Source of the DNA: Platynereis dumerilii
Taxonomy: Eukaryota; Annelida; Polychaeta; Phyllodocida; Nereididae
Direction: 5' to 3'
DNA: 64,000 nucleotides
NCBI GenBank assembly: GCA_026936325.1
Contig: JAPTHN010000044.1
Span: 2,556,512 to 2,620,511 of the forward strand
Shown: positions 34,734 to 45,800 of the stretch, piece after piece
Layout: each line of letters opens with the position of its first letter
How positions within the stretch are numbered: position 1 is the first letter of the stretch
The notes under the pieces: model-generated
What the model was told of the DNA's origin: nothing
Databases searched by the model: none
The model's input: the letters and a program-made list of their open reading frames with translations, nothing else
Position numbers and translations under genes: made by a program

Positions 34734-35361
34734 CCTTGCGTGTTCGGAAGCAGAAAAACTTATGTTCCCTGACATTAATCGTTGTTCTTAATTTCTCATA
34801 AACCAGTGATTGCTGTGAGACATGAATTTACAAGAAATGGCATCAGGTACAGGTTTCCCAAACTTTATAATAATAGACCTATGCCTGATCTTTTCAAACA
34901 AAAAATATTTACACAATAATTAAATGTATATTCCAATGCCACAGGGTGCCTCACTGGGCTGTCAGGTCAGATTTCCTCATCCACCCTAGAGGGTGGTAAA
35001 CGTGATTTGGCAGCCCTGCAATGTGAGGTCACCCTGGCCATCTTCATTGTCTTGGAGATGTATATATTCTGTGGTATATATCTGTAATTAATATAATGCA
35101 CTTGCTTCATTGTTTTTATGGACATATGACATTGTAATTGACTTTTGACTAAATGAATAATGCTTCACTAAGTACTTTCATTTATTATGATGTTTTACAG
35201 TAGTGAAATTTATCAAGGCACATATGCCCGCATTGGCATCAGCCTGCCATGTGTATAGCACAAGAGTGATGGATCTGTAAATATCATTGTATACACCTCT
35301 GGAATATGGTCAATAAATACTTTACCTCACTTTACTTTTACACGGAACATTTTGGTTATCA
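34734..35361. other. 3' flank, no gene
   Basis: Possible extended 3' UTR of the cyclase ending near 35330; nothing else seen. Confidence 0.35.
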
Positions 35362-35506
35362 CACTCTAAAAAATGTCGGGACAAAATTGGTTTTTTAGAT
35401 TCAAAATGGTTTTTTGAAAAACCAAATTTCAATGCATTGAAATTTGGTTTTTCAAAAAACCATTTTGAATCTAAAAAACCAATTTTGTCTGAAATTTTTT
35501 AGAGTG
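35362..35506. mobile_element. Palindromic MITE (CACTCTAAAAAATG family), copy 2
   Basis: Shorter, 145 bp; lacks the CAACATGGATTTTT segment. Flanks read CA rather than TA on both sides. Confidence 0.85.
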
Positions 35507-35957
35507 CACTGATTATTACTCACTTTTCCACGATTGTAATGTTACTGATTCAGAAGAAAAACGGGACTGTTAGGCTGTATTGGAGGCCCCCAGTCTGGTG
35601 AAACTGGGAACTGCATGCTGCTGCCACCTGGCACAAAAGTTGATACCCTATGCTACAGCATTGCTGTCCCAAGAAATAGTTCCAATTTCATTGCACATTC
35701 ACAAAATTTCTATCCAACATCGATGTATACCAGAGTCAGACTCGGCAATCACATTCTCTAAGGAAGTAGACAAGGCCATCAACACACTCAGAAACAGCCC
35801 TGGTGTCTTCCACACAAAATTGTGTGTCTTCCTGTGGTTGAAAGTTGGTGGACCGCTCGCAGGAGCTCGCGGAATAGCACACTAGTCACTAGGTGGCAAC
35901 ACAAGACAGCATATGTTCTGATCTGTGGCAATGCAAGAGCAGTCCACTTGTAGACAG

Positions 35958-36545
35958 GGAGGCCCCTATGTTAGGTTTATAATCAGTTTCTCTTACCCAT
36001 CTTACAGTAGACAAACTTCAAGTGCATTAATATTTCGTCTACTGTAACACATCAAATGCTAAAAGCTGTGCTACAAATGTGATTTTTCTTGTACATGTAA
36101 TATCATGCATGCATTCACCTGTGTTTTTGATGTAGGTTTCAGTTGCCTTATTTGAAATGACATTTCTGTTAGCCTGTGATGGAGGCAGTGGCGTAACTAG
36201 GGGGTCGCAAATGGGGGGGCACCTGGGGGGCACGCGATTCTCTGGGGGCACCCATAATACTATAATTGTATATTTTAGCCAAGGTTGAAAAGTTCATATG
36301 GGGGGCACCTGGGGGGGCACAGGTCCAATATGGGGGGGCATGTGGCCCCCGTGCCCCCCCCCCATAGGGACGCCACTGGATGGAGGCCCCTATATATATA
36401 CTGGTTAGGTATACCATCAGTTTCTCTGACACATTTCTTTCACATAAAAAGCAAAAAGGTGGGCTACAAAATGTGATTTTTCTTGCACATGCAATGTCAT
36501 GCATGTATTCACCTGTGTTTTTGATGTCAGTTTCAGTAGCCCTTG
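35958..36545 (+). repeat. Tandem duplication interrupted by a MITE
   Basis: GGAGGCCCCTAT.. (35958) to TTTCAGTTGCC (36149) is repeated diverged at 36382-36545. Shared blocks include TGTGATTTTTCTTG and TTCACCTGTGTTTTTGATGT. The first unit alone has a hairpin TTACAGTAGAC..GTCTACTGTAA (36002-36047). Confidence 0.75.
36186..36378. mobile_element. hAT-like MITE (CAGTGGCGT family), copy 2
   Basis: 193 bp, inverted relative to copy 1; perfect 8-bp duplication GATGGAGG at 36178-36185 and 36379-36386. Confidence 0.9.
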
Positions 36546-37299
36546 TGCAACAGCATCATTCATTAAATGCTGCTGAGCACTATCTGTGAGGCACACCTGT
36601 TTGCAGGATCCCTATATCTGCTGCTGCTGCTGCTGTCTTCTCTGAAGCTGCTGATGATGCTGCCATCAGGGCCATCACCTGTATTACCTGTATGATTCTG
36701 CATGTCATCTATCTTTACTATCTTTTAGATCTGTTTTTAGAAAGAAGGTGCTTTCAGATTGAGCACTAAGAGTTTTCTCGGGATCTATCTTACCGATTTA
36801 CCTACCTTTTTTATAATGAAATGCATTACTACGCATCATCGATTTGGATTATATAATTTAAAATCAAAATCTGCGAGGAAAGAAGTAGACAACACTAATT
36901 CAAATCTATGATATTATTTTATTACTACCCTCAAGCTCTGACAGGTGTCTCACAATGATAGTTAGCTTCTGCCGACCAATCTGACCGATTTATCTAAGAA
37001 CGCATTTACTTTGCATTGCGGATACAGATTCTAAAAATAACATTTTCTGTTCAGATCATAAGACACTTATGATTTAAATCAACATTTCATTAATATACGT
37101 TCAGCTATTTTCAATAGCACGTAAAAGGGAGAGACATCACACTTCACATCTTGCAAGCAATGCTATCATTACTCCATGGAACAGGTAGAAGTCAGTGAAA
37201 TAGAAAGCTCAACCATTTCTACTCCATAATGGGCATCATTCAAGGATAATGGCTACTACAATACATAATATTGCATCATTATGGAGGACTGCGGATTTA

Positions 37300-37377
37300 A
37301 AGACAACACAACAACATGGAAGTATGGGTGGAACTGTCATGACAGCGACAAAGAACTAACATCACGAAGTTTATATT
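37300..37377 (+). other. Possible 5' UTR exon of the GT31 gene
   Basis: A consensus donor (TTATATT before GTAAGTATA) ends at 37377 and a good acceptor (TTATTTCAG) ends at 39348, just before the coding exon. The exon start is unknown; it rests only on splice-site consensus. Confidence 0.3.
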
Positions 37378-37705
37378 GTAAGTATATATATGTGATTTAG
37401 TTATTTAATTTAAGAAGTAAGATTCTGAGTTCTTATTTTTCACCTCAGAATCCACCAATGCAGTATATTCGTTTTGTGTGCGTGACTTCTCCAATTATTC
37501 CTTTCTAAATCAGACAACACCCTGTTAAGAAATAGGCCCTACACCCACAAAACCTTTTTTAAAGATAAACCAAGAAAAATTTATAGATTTCACTCAAATT
37601 GAGCAAGAAATTATTAATTTACTAAAAACTCAAAGCCCCCGGTGCCCTTAACATAAAATGGTCGCTCTCTAACAGATACTTGTGCAAATACCTGGTTTTC
37701 TACTA

Positions 37706-39313
37706 CACTTGAGGACAAAATTATTAGCCCCCCTATAGTTACCCCCTGTAATTTCATTTTTCTTCTAATTGAGGCATCACAGACCAACCATATTTTCACC
37801 TAAACTGTATTTCTATGGTATTTCTATTAGGAAAGGTAAATTCTTTCAAAACTGTCAAAATTAATCGAGATAATTAAATAAAGCCAAAATATGCCTAGGA
37901 CAGAATTATTAGCCCTCGGGTGCTTACCATCTCCGGGTGTCCCATGCCTGCTTTTAAATGCCTTTTAACACTCAAGGTTATCAAATAAAGCTGTCAACTC
38001 ATTTCAGACACAGGATTTAGCGTCCTTTCATCCTTGAAATTCATTGACGACGCTCCAAAAGTATTGGTCTCCTGGTACACACTATGACCACATGCAAAAA
38101 CATCCTTTTTTCAAAAAGTATAAAAAATTCCGCTTCTTAGACTAAATGAAAACTTGTATTAGACATATTCAGTTATTGTCCAGTGGAAAAACACAAGAAA
38201 AATTTTGGTTAATATGAATTTAATAGGCATAATCATGACCCTAACTGCTCCTCTGAGTGAATCCCGCAGCGATTGGTTTACTTGCAAAATATTAGATGAC
38301 ATAAATTTTTTTCTGATTTATTTTTGAGTCTGACTTGATTCTATGTTCCTTGAGCACCAATAAAACCTTATAAGACTGTTCTGACATGTCTTTGTGACAA
38401 CCTTGGCTGCAGGGTTTGCTGAACCACACCAGTTGTCCATTCTGTTGAAAATCACAGGGCGCCACTCTGTGGCTGGTGGGCTCCTAAATGAATGCAGAAC
38501 ATTCTGTGAATATTAAAAGGTCCTGTAACGTCTTCTAAGACTATTTCGGCAAGGTCAAAAGACAAAATATGACCGCCCAACCAATAAAATGGGCCCTGCC
38601 ATTTTCAATAAAATGGACGACTGGTCTGGTTCAGCAAACCTCGTAGCCAAGGTTGTCACAAAAACATGTCAGTCGTCAAGGAACACAGAATCATGTCAGA
38701 ACCAAAAATAATTCAGAAAAGAATTAATGTTATCAAATATTTTGCAAGTAAACCAGCAGAATTCACTCAGAGAAACAGTTAGGGTCATGATTGTGCCTAT
38801 TAAATTCATTATAACCAATTTTTCTTGTGTTTTTCCACTGTACAGTAATAGAATATGTCCAATACAAGTTTTGATTTAGTCTGGGAGGCAGACTTTTTAT
38901 ACTTTTTGAAAAAAGTGTGTTTTTGCATATGGTCATGGTGTGTACCAGGAGACCAATACTTTTGGAGCGCCGTCAATGAATTTCAAGGAAGAAAGGACAC
39001 TAAATCCTGTGTCTGAGATGAGTTGACAGCTTTATTTGATAACCTTGAGTGTTAAAAAGCATTTAAAAGCAGGCATGGGACACCCAGAGATGGTAAGCAT
39101 CCGAGGGCTAATAATTTTGTCCTAGGCATATTTTGGTTTTGGTTAATTATCTCGATTAATTTTGACAGTTTTGAAAGAATTGACCTTTCCTAATAGAAAT
39201 GCCATAGAAATACAGTTTAGGTGAAAATATGGTTGGTCTGTGATGCCTCAATTAGGAGAAAAATGGAATTACAGGGGGTACCTAGAAGGGGCTAATAATT
39301 TTGTCCTCAAGTG
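37706..39313. mobile_element. Tc1-like fold-back element, 1.6 kb
   Basis: Ends CACTTGAGGACAAAATTATT and inverted counterpart, TA flanks (37704-37705, 39314-39315). Arms of about 700 bp pair almost throughout, with a loop near 38450-38610. No transposase. The terminal sequence resembles Tc1/mariner repeats. It fills most of the putative 5' UTR intron of the GT31 gene and ends 35 bp before its acceptor. Confidence 0.87.
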
Positions 39314-39375
39314 TATTTATTGTAGTTTTGTATCACTTCTTATTTCAGATTTTCTGTCATCCATGAAGTAAAAAC

Positions 39376-40455
39376 ATGATTATCGTTCAAGTGAAGCAAG
39401 TTTTCAAGATGCTCAGGACGAAAGCCAAGAACTGTTGCATCAACCATGCTTTGACCATTCTCATAGGATCGGTGTTTGGCTTTTCGATAATGTTATCCAT
39501 TGTTCTCAGTCACATGTCTCATTTGTCGCCGTTCGAACAACATCGAGACATGCATGATATGACAATACGGATGTTAGACACTTCTCAATTATCTCCTTCA
39601 AGCTTAGAAGGAAATTCGGATGACGGAGAAAAATTTGATAAACCAAACGGAAGAAATTTGACCAATTCAGACCTGGGGTTTATCATCAATCCAAAGTATT
39701 TATGTCCATCAAAGAAGATAGATCTCATAATTTGCATAATTTCTGCACCATCGAACTTCGATCGACGTTATTTGATTCGAAGGACCTGGGGTCATCCAAA
39801 CGTGACTGGGGAATCGGTAGCAATAGCCTTCGTGCTCGGAGCACCAATTGATGAACGATTGCTCGTAGACATCGATCAAGAATCCAACAGGTTCGGAGAC
39901 ATCATCTTAGGACAATTTAGTGATCACTACGAAAACCTGACTATCAAATCAGTATTAGCGTTCTCATGGGCTTCGAGATTTTGCGACGCCATGTTCTTCT
40001 TAAAAGTTGACGATGACGTCCTAGTGAACATGTTCGCTCTTCAACGATTTGCCGTGAACTTGAAAAAACACAACGATACTGTCAACATTATATTCTGCAT
40101 GCTGCAGAGATCTTCGTTACCGTACAGGAAAGGAAAATATGCTGTGTCTAACTGGGAGTACCCCGGTAAAGTCTATCCGTCATTTTGCTCGGGGCCAGCG
40201 TACTTCATGTCGATTGAGGTCACTGAATTGTTATACAAAGCGGCCATTAACCGACCGATGTTTCGTTTAGAAGATGTTTATCTCACAGGTTTCCTTCGAC
40301 AAGAACTGGGACTGAGAATAACTCAAGGATACAAGGCTTATGCCAATAAACGGATGTTCGATCAAGTCCTTCGTAAATCTTACTTGCTCTTTGCTCACAG
40401 TCAAAATAACACAAGCAAGTTTGAACAATTGTGGTCTTCTGTTAAAAAATCTTGA
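39376..40455 (+). CDS. Beta-1,3-galactosyltransferase-like enzyme (GT31)
   Basis: 359 aa in one coding exon, as in vertebrate B3GALT1/2/5. Type II Golgi membrane topology: short cytoplasmic tail, transmembrane segment about residues 26-46, then the lumenal catalytic domain. GT31 signatures in order: RRYLIRRTWG at 130-139, FFLKVDDDVLVN at 207-218 with the DxD metal site (D212-D214), YPSFCSGPAYFMS at 267-279 and EDVYLTG at 299-305. Four N-glycosylation sequons (N94, N142, N187, N345). Family members transfer galactose or N-acetylglucosamine in beta-1,3 linkage; the acceptor cannot be told. A two-codon upstream ORF (ATGAAGTAA, 39363-39371) sits just before the start; Met12 is an alternative start. 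A splice acceptor at 39347-39348 implies an upstream noncoding exon. Confidence 0.93.
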   Translation: MIIVQVKQVFKMLRTKAKNCCINHALTILIGSVFGFSIMLSIVLSHMSHLSPFEQHRDMHDMTIRMLDTSQLSPSSLEGNSDDGEKFDKPNGRNLTNSDLGFIINPKYLCPSKKIDLIICIISAPSNFDRRYLIRRTWGHPNVTGESVAIAFVLGAPIDERLLVDIDQESNRFGDIILGQFSDHYENLTIKSVLAFSWASRFCDAMFFLKVDDDVLVNMFALQRFAVNLKKHNDTVNIIFCMLQRSSLPYRKGKYAVSNWEYPGKVYPSFCSGPAYFMSIEVTELLYKAAINRPMFRLEDVYLTGFLRQELGLRITQGYKAYANKRMFDQVLRKSYLLFAHSQNNTSKFEQLWSSVKKS

Positions 40456-40541
40456 TTTTGTAAATAAGTTGACTTATTTACTGCCAGTAATTATTCTACT
40501 TGGTGACTAAATGTCTGGTAAAAAAGGCTCCGAGGCACCTC

Positions 40542-40547
40542 AATAAA
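40542..40547 (+). promoter_or_regulatory. Poly(A) signal of the GT31 gene
   Basis: AATAAA 87 nt after the stop codon. Confidence 0.55.
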
Positions 40548-40713
40548 CCAATTGACTCAACAGCAAGCTTCTGTTATGATTAAGTATCCATCCAATAACT
40601 ATGTATCCTTCAATTTTCTTCTTTGCCTGAGAGCATGACGTCATAATCAAGTTGTTTCAACAGCTTATGGATCATCCCTATGTTTGGCAATTCCAACTTA
40701 AAGGTCGCTAAAC

Positions 40714-41897
40714 CAGTGGCGGAGCTATGGGGGGGCCAGGGCCCCCCCCAAATGGATAACTGCCCCCCCCCATTTCAGATTTGAAAAATTTGAAAAAATT
40801 ATTGGAGCATCAACAGTCACTGGAATACATCCGTCTACAGTTGTCGCCCTCGCTGGCGGTAACTTATACCCAATTTTCTCTAGAGTGACAGTTGCCCTTT
40901 GAAAAGTTCTGAGGCATCTGATAACTTTTTATTTCCCTATTTGAATATATCTATCGACATGTGTACCGCGTGCAAACCTTTTGGGGTGAGTGATATTTGC
41001 CCGAATATCAGGATCTAGATTTAATAATGTTCCAAAAGAAATCTCTTTGAAACTAGCTATGGATTGTTAATTATGTTTATTCAATTCTCTGCCCGAATTG
41101 TTTTGCCCTTTTGCCTGAATCTTAGTATTTCCCTATTTTTTTTTGGGGGGGGGAGGGTGACTACTGCCCCTTCCGGTATGCCTATGTATCTAAAGATTCC
41201 ATGCAACACATAAAATCAGGGTGTTTTGAGGAAATCTATCTGTTGCCATTGCTCTGTTAAAGAAGTAATGCTCCTTTGAATTTTTTCTGATTAAACCGAT
41301 CTGCTTTACCAGAGTGATTTGTACAAACTGCTCAATTTTTCATGTGTGCATGGATTTCCCTACATTTTTGGTATTTGTGTCATTTGCACAAATTGCTGCT
41401 ACCTTTTACCTATTTGAGAAGTTGGGTAGATTTCCATCAAAAGGACTTTATAAATTTTCTATTTGGACCTTTGAAATCAGAAAGAGAACATTCTTAGCAG
41501 GAATATACTGAAAATTTGCAAAGACAGTTATAACAAACAAAAAACAAAAGGATCATTTCGCAGAAAAAGATACTCTTTGTGACTCATGGTAATTGATGAG
41601 GTGTCATTGTCATATTTTTTTTATCGGAACCATAGAATCTGTTTCATTATTTTTTTATAAGTCGAAACTAATTTTAGACTAAGTATGAGATGTACGGTCA
41701 TTTTGTTTATCAATCACAAAAGATAAGACGGTCAATATTGCTAAGTCGTTCGTAAAGGCAACTCATAACGCCGTTTCAATTTTTATCCATATAATGCCGT
41801 AAAAATGTTGCAAAAATTCCGCGAAAGTTGGCCCCCCTAGTTCAGACCCTGGCCCCCCCTTGGCCCCCCCACTCATGGATTTCTGGCTACGCCACTG
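40714..41897. mobile_element. hAT-like element (CAGTGGCG ends), 1.2 kb
   Basis: Ends CAGTGGCGGAGCTATGG and TGGCTACGCCACTG; 8-bp flanks CGCTAAAC and CCCTAAAC differ at one base. C-rich at both edges; no transposase in between. Confidence 0.75.
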
Positions 41898-42716
41898 CCC
41901 TAAACTTAATACACTGATGCATTTAAATCAGATTTTAGAATAGGGAAGTCACATTATACCTGGTTTTAATCATGATGAACTTTTTGCTATTGTATTGTTT
42001 TTACGTTCTAATTAACTTCTTTTTACAAAATTTTGTGCCGTACTAATTTTTTTGTTTTTTCCTACGTGAATTTACCAAATTATGATATATTTGTGTATGA
42101 AATAAATGTTATAATATCATGTATACAGGCCTAAAATAATTGTTTGATACTGGATGCAGGGTAAGCCTGTTTGTGTTATTGAGCACCACAGTTTTGTTTA
42201 GTGATCTTTAAATACCAAATAGAAGGATGATCCATAATCAGCCTCAGCATGACACTGCTCGCAGTCAATGAAGAAAATTTCAAGGATAACCAGCTACAGT
42301 GGTCCCTGCGTTATAAGATCGCCCCTTCTGCGGTCATGAAGCGGTCTCTCGTCGGGGTGCAAAATGTATTTGATAGATAACAATAAATTGTCTAATAATT
42401 CTGAGATCTATGTTTTTGTTTGTTTTTTTGCTTATTATATGCCAGAAAAAGCAAAATGCTTATCGGGCTGGCACCATTATTGAAATGTTGCTATATCTTC
42501 CCTTACATTACGATTTTCATGGTACCGTATTACAAAGAAATTCTCATAAAAACATGTTTTACATGTATTCCTCATGAACGATAACAGTAATTATGAAATT
42601 GGATAAATCCCCAGTTTATTTCTTGATGGTAAGCATAGATACAATTAAGCATACAAGTTGAAATTATGTACTGGTATGAATTATCGAATGAATATAAATA
42701 TGTGCACAGTTCTGTA

Positions 42717-42876
42717 CTATTTTCGCCTTTTACTATTTTTGTTGCCGCTTTTGGTTTTTCCGGGGTTACTCGGTCTACTTGGATCATAAGACCGGAGAAT
42801 TTTGAGAGAGGTGAACCCATAAAGGAAGGTAGCCGCTGCCCACTTCTGCGCTATTTCTTCATTGATGTTTTTGGAT
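42717..42876 (-). CDS. TMEM254-like gene A, exon 4
   Basis: 160 nt, SKNINEEIAQKW to KSKRRK-type basic tail and TAG; 45 nt longer than exon 4 of genes B and C. Confidence 0.83.
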
Positions 42877-45800
42877 CTGGAATATAAAATTATTTTAGAT
42901 GAAGAAAAACATCATTAAAAACACAAATGCACCATGTTCATCTCCACCTTTATACAGGGGCGTATCTAGAAATGGCCTGGGGGGGCATGGTGCCATGGCC
43001 CCCCCTAAATACGCCACTGCCTTTATATGAACAACAAAAGTATGTGAATTTTAATTTGCGCGCGCACAAATGTCTAAGGCACGGTAGAAATCAGCAAGAA
43101 ACCTTGGGGGGGGGGGATGGTACAATTTTTGTCCTTAATTTCTTTTGCTAACTTTCGACAAAACCAGCAAAGAGTAATAAATTGTCTTTCCCTTATGTAT
43201 ATAAAAAACAATATTTATAAAACAGTCTGCTATTAGATAGATAGATAATTGATATGGCAGCCCTCTAAGCCCAGTTCTGGGCGCTCACAAGGGTTAATTG
43301 ATGAGATGGGTGAGAGAGTGGGGGGTCCTCAACATGTTACACATTTACCTCATGTGAAGGATCTTTTACTTGCCCAGCACAGACACTGATACAAGAGGCC
43401 TCCAGTTTAACGTCTCATCTGCACGACATCCAGCTGGGATTTTGCTCATGAAGGTTCACTGAAAATTTCGGGTTCCCCGCCTGGGGTTCGAACCCATGCA
43501 GGCAAAGACCTTCAGCATTCGGCACCCAGCTGAACCTCTTCACAAAAACAATTTGTTGTTACAAAAAACTTAAAACCAACTCCAAGAACCTGAAGAAGTG
43601 ACTTTTTCTAAAAAGAGTGAAAAAAAAGGCTTTCTCTGAGAGGTAAACAGAATGACTTTGTTGCTGTAAATCAAAGTATCCAAAACTTACTTTGCCATGG
43701 TGTATGCATAGATGGCTTCTATGACATGCAGCACCCAAGTTACATAACATCTGAAAATATAGAAAATGTATAAAATTCATTGTATGAAAGTTTACATATT
43801 GACATGCTAGAAATCCACACAATGTAAACAATACTTACATCCCAGGATAAGCATAGAGTAATACTTACATCCCTGGATAAGCATAGAGTAATACTTACAT
43901 TCCTGGACAAGCATAGAGTAATACTTACATCCCAGGATAAGCATAGAGTAATCCTTTCAGACCTGGTCCAATGGCGCCCATGTAAGAAAATGGGACAAAC
44001 TGGGGCATTATTGTTCCCATCTGTGAAAATGAAGTATATACAATAAAGTATAGATTAACACAATAACATTTTTAGATAAGGGGGCACCTTCAACATGTTC
44101 ATACAGAAAATATACAATTTGAACCTGCCAATTTTTACTTAGGAATAATATAGCTATGTTCCAAGTTATTGTTGTCAGTTATTCACACCAGGGAAGATAA
44201 TAACCAGACAATGTCCAGGAATGTACCTGTCTGGTGTCAACTAGCCACTAAAAAGTTTAGCACCTGCAGGCATAGCAGATCAACAGACTGAACTCAGTCC
44301 TGTTGTTACTGAACACAGTCCCGTTGTTACTGAACTCAGTCCCAGTGGTCAAAATAAGAGGGGGTCAGGGGGGGTTTGACCCCCCCAAATGCTCATGGGA
44401 CCCCCTTAAATACATTTTTCAAAAGGACCCAGAGCCCAGAGGGGGTCCTCAAAAACCCCCCCAAATACTGAAAGTGTGCTCAGAAGTGAGCATGAAGCAG
44501 CAAGTAAAGCCTAATCAGCCAACAAAAACCTCTTGTAATTTATATGCATACCACTAGGGTTTTCACAACTCATTTTCTGAGATAAAACATACACTTAAAA
44601 AGCACAGAGTTCAATTTTAGAGCATCTGAAAAAATTCGACTTCAGGGCACCTCTGGCGGCCCGCTGGCGGCTCGCGGACTGACAGCTACAAGGACTTCAA
44701 CCCTTTGTTTGGGTCTTCCAACTGAGAGACCCCCCAAATAACATGGCCTATTTCGACTACTGCTCAGTCCCGTTGTTACTGAACAGTGCTGGCTGTGAAG
44801 AGACTGGCAGAATTCATGGTCATGCAAGAGTAACTTCAGTTTAAATTTTGGAACATTGTTTCTGGTATTTTACTAACGATATTTTAAAATGAATTATACC
44901 ATGTCACAAAAGAGGCATTAATGAGTCAGTATCAACTTTCAGGGCAGTTGTTTAACCACAAGGGGCAGTCAGTTGCTGCTTGTGAATTCTTGCGGAGTTC
45001 ACTGCTTTTGCCTCTTCTTGTGCATACATACACTGTATATAGAGTACAATCTCTTAATAAATGTTAAATATATTAGATCAACATTGTTAATCATTACAAT
45101 GTAGGCCTAGAATGACTGTGGTTTAGAGAATTTATCTAGCAGATACAAGATAATAATGCCTGGCACTGATATGGCTGGAACTTAGATTGATATGATTACA
45201 GATAAAAAAATTGACTCTTGAAAGTTTAGAAATGGGACATGTCTTCATGTAAATTTACATTAACATGCATGCATACCATCGAGCATAATTACAGTCTCTA
45301 AAATTGCTTCAAGTTGCAGAATGTGGCAGCTTTAAGAAGACAAAAGATCTGCTTGGGATCTTAAATTTGTATAACAATTCTAAAATGTAAATTGGTAGAT
45401 CTAAAAGTATTTGAGGTCTTTAGTAAGAAGCTCAGCGATAGGATATTTATAGACCGGCAGCCCAGGGGCTCTAGCCTAGTTGAACGAGGTACCACTAATG
45501 GAGCATATGGGTATAAAGGGAATGATAAGGCGCACCAGAAAACCCATTTCTGGCGCGGCGTATCGGTCGCGTTTACCCCTGGCGGCCATTTTTCAAGATG
45601 CGACTAAATTAGGTGCATGCACTTTTTGGTCTAGATCTTTAATGGCTTATCCGATTTCGATAATTTTTGGGTCAAAATATATGTATTTCAATAATCCCAA
45701 TGCAATGATGTCATAAAAATTTCTGTATTATAAGCGTTTCATGCTGTTTTAAAGGATCAAATGCTAAAAAAGTGAAAAATTTGGAAAAAAATCAAGATTA

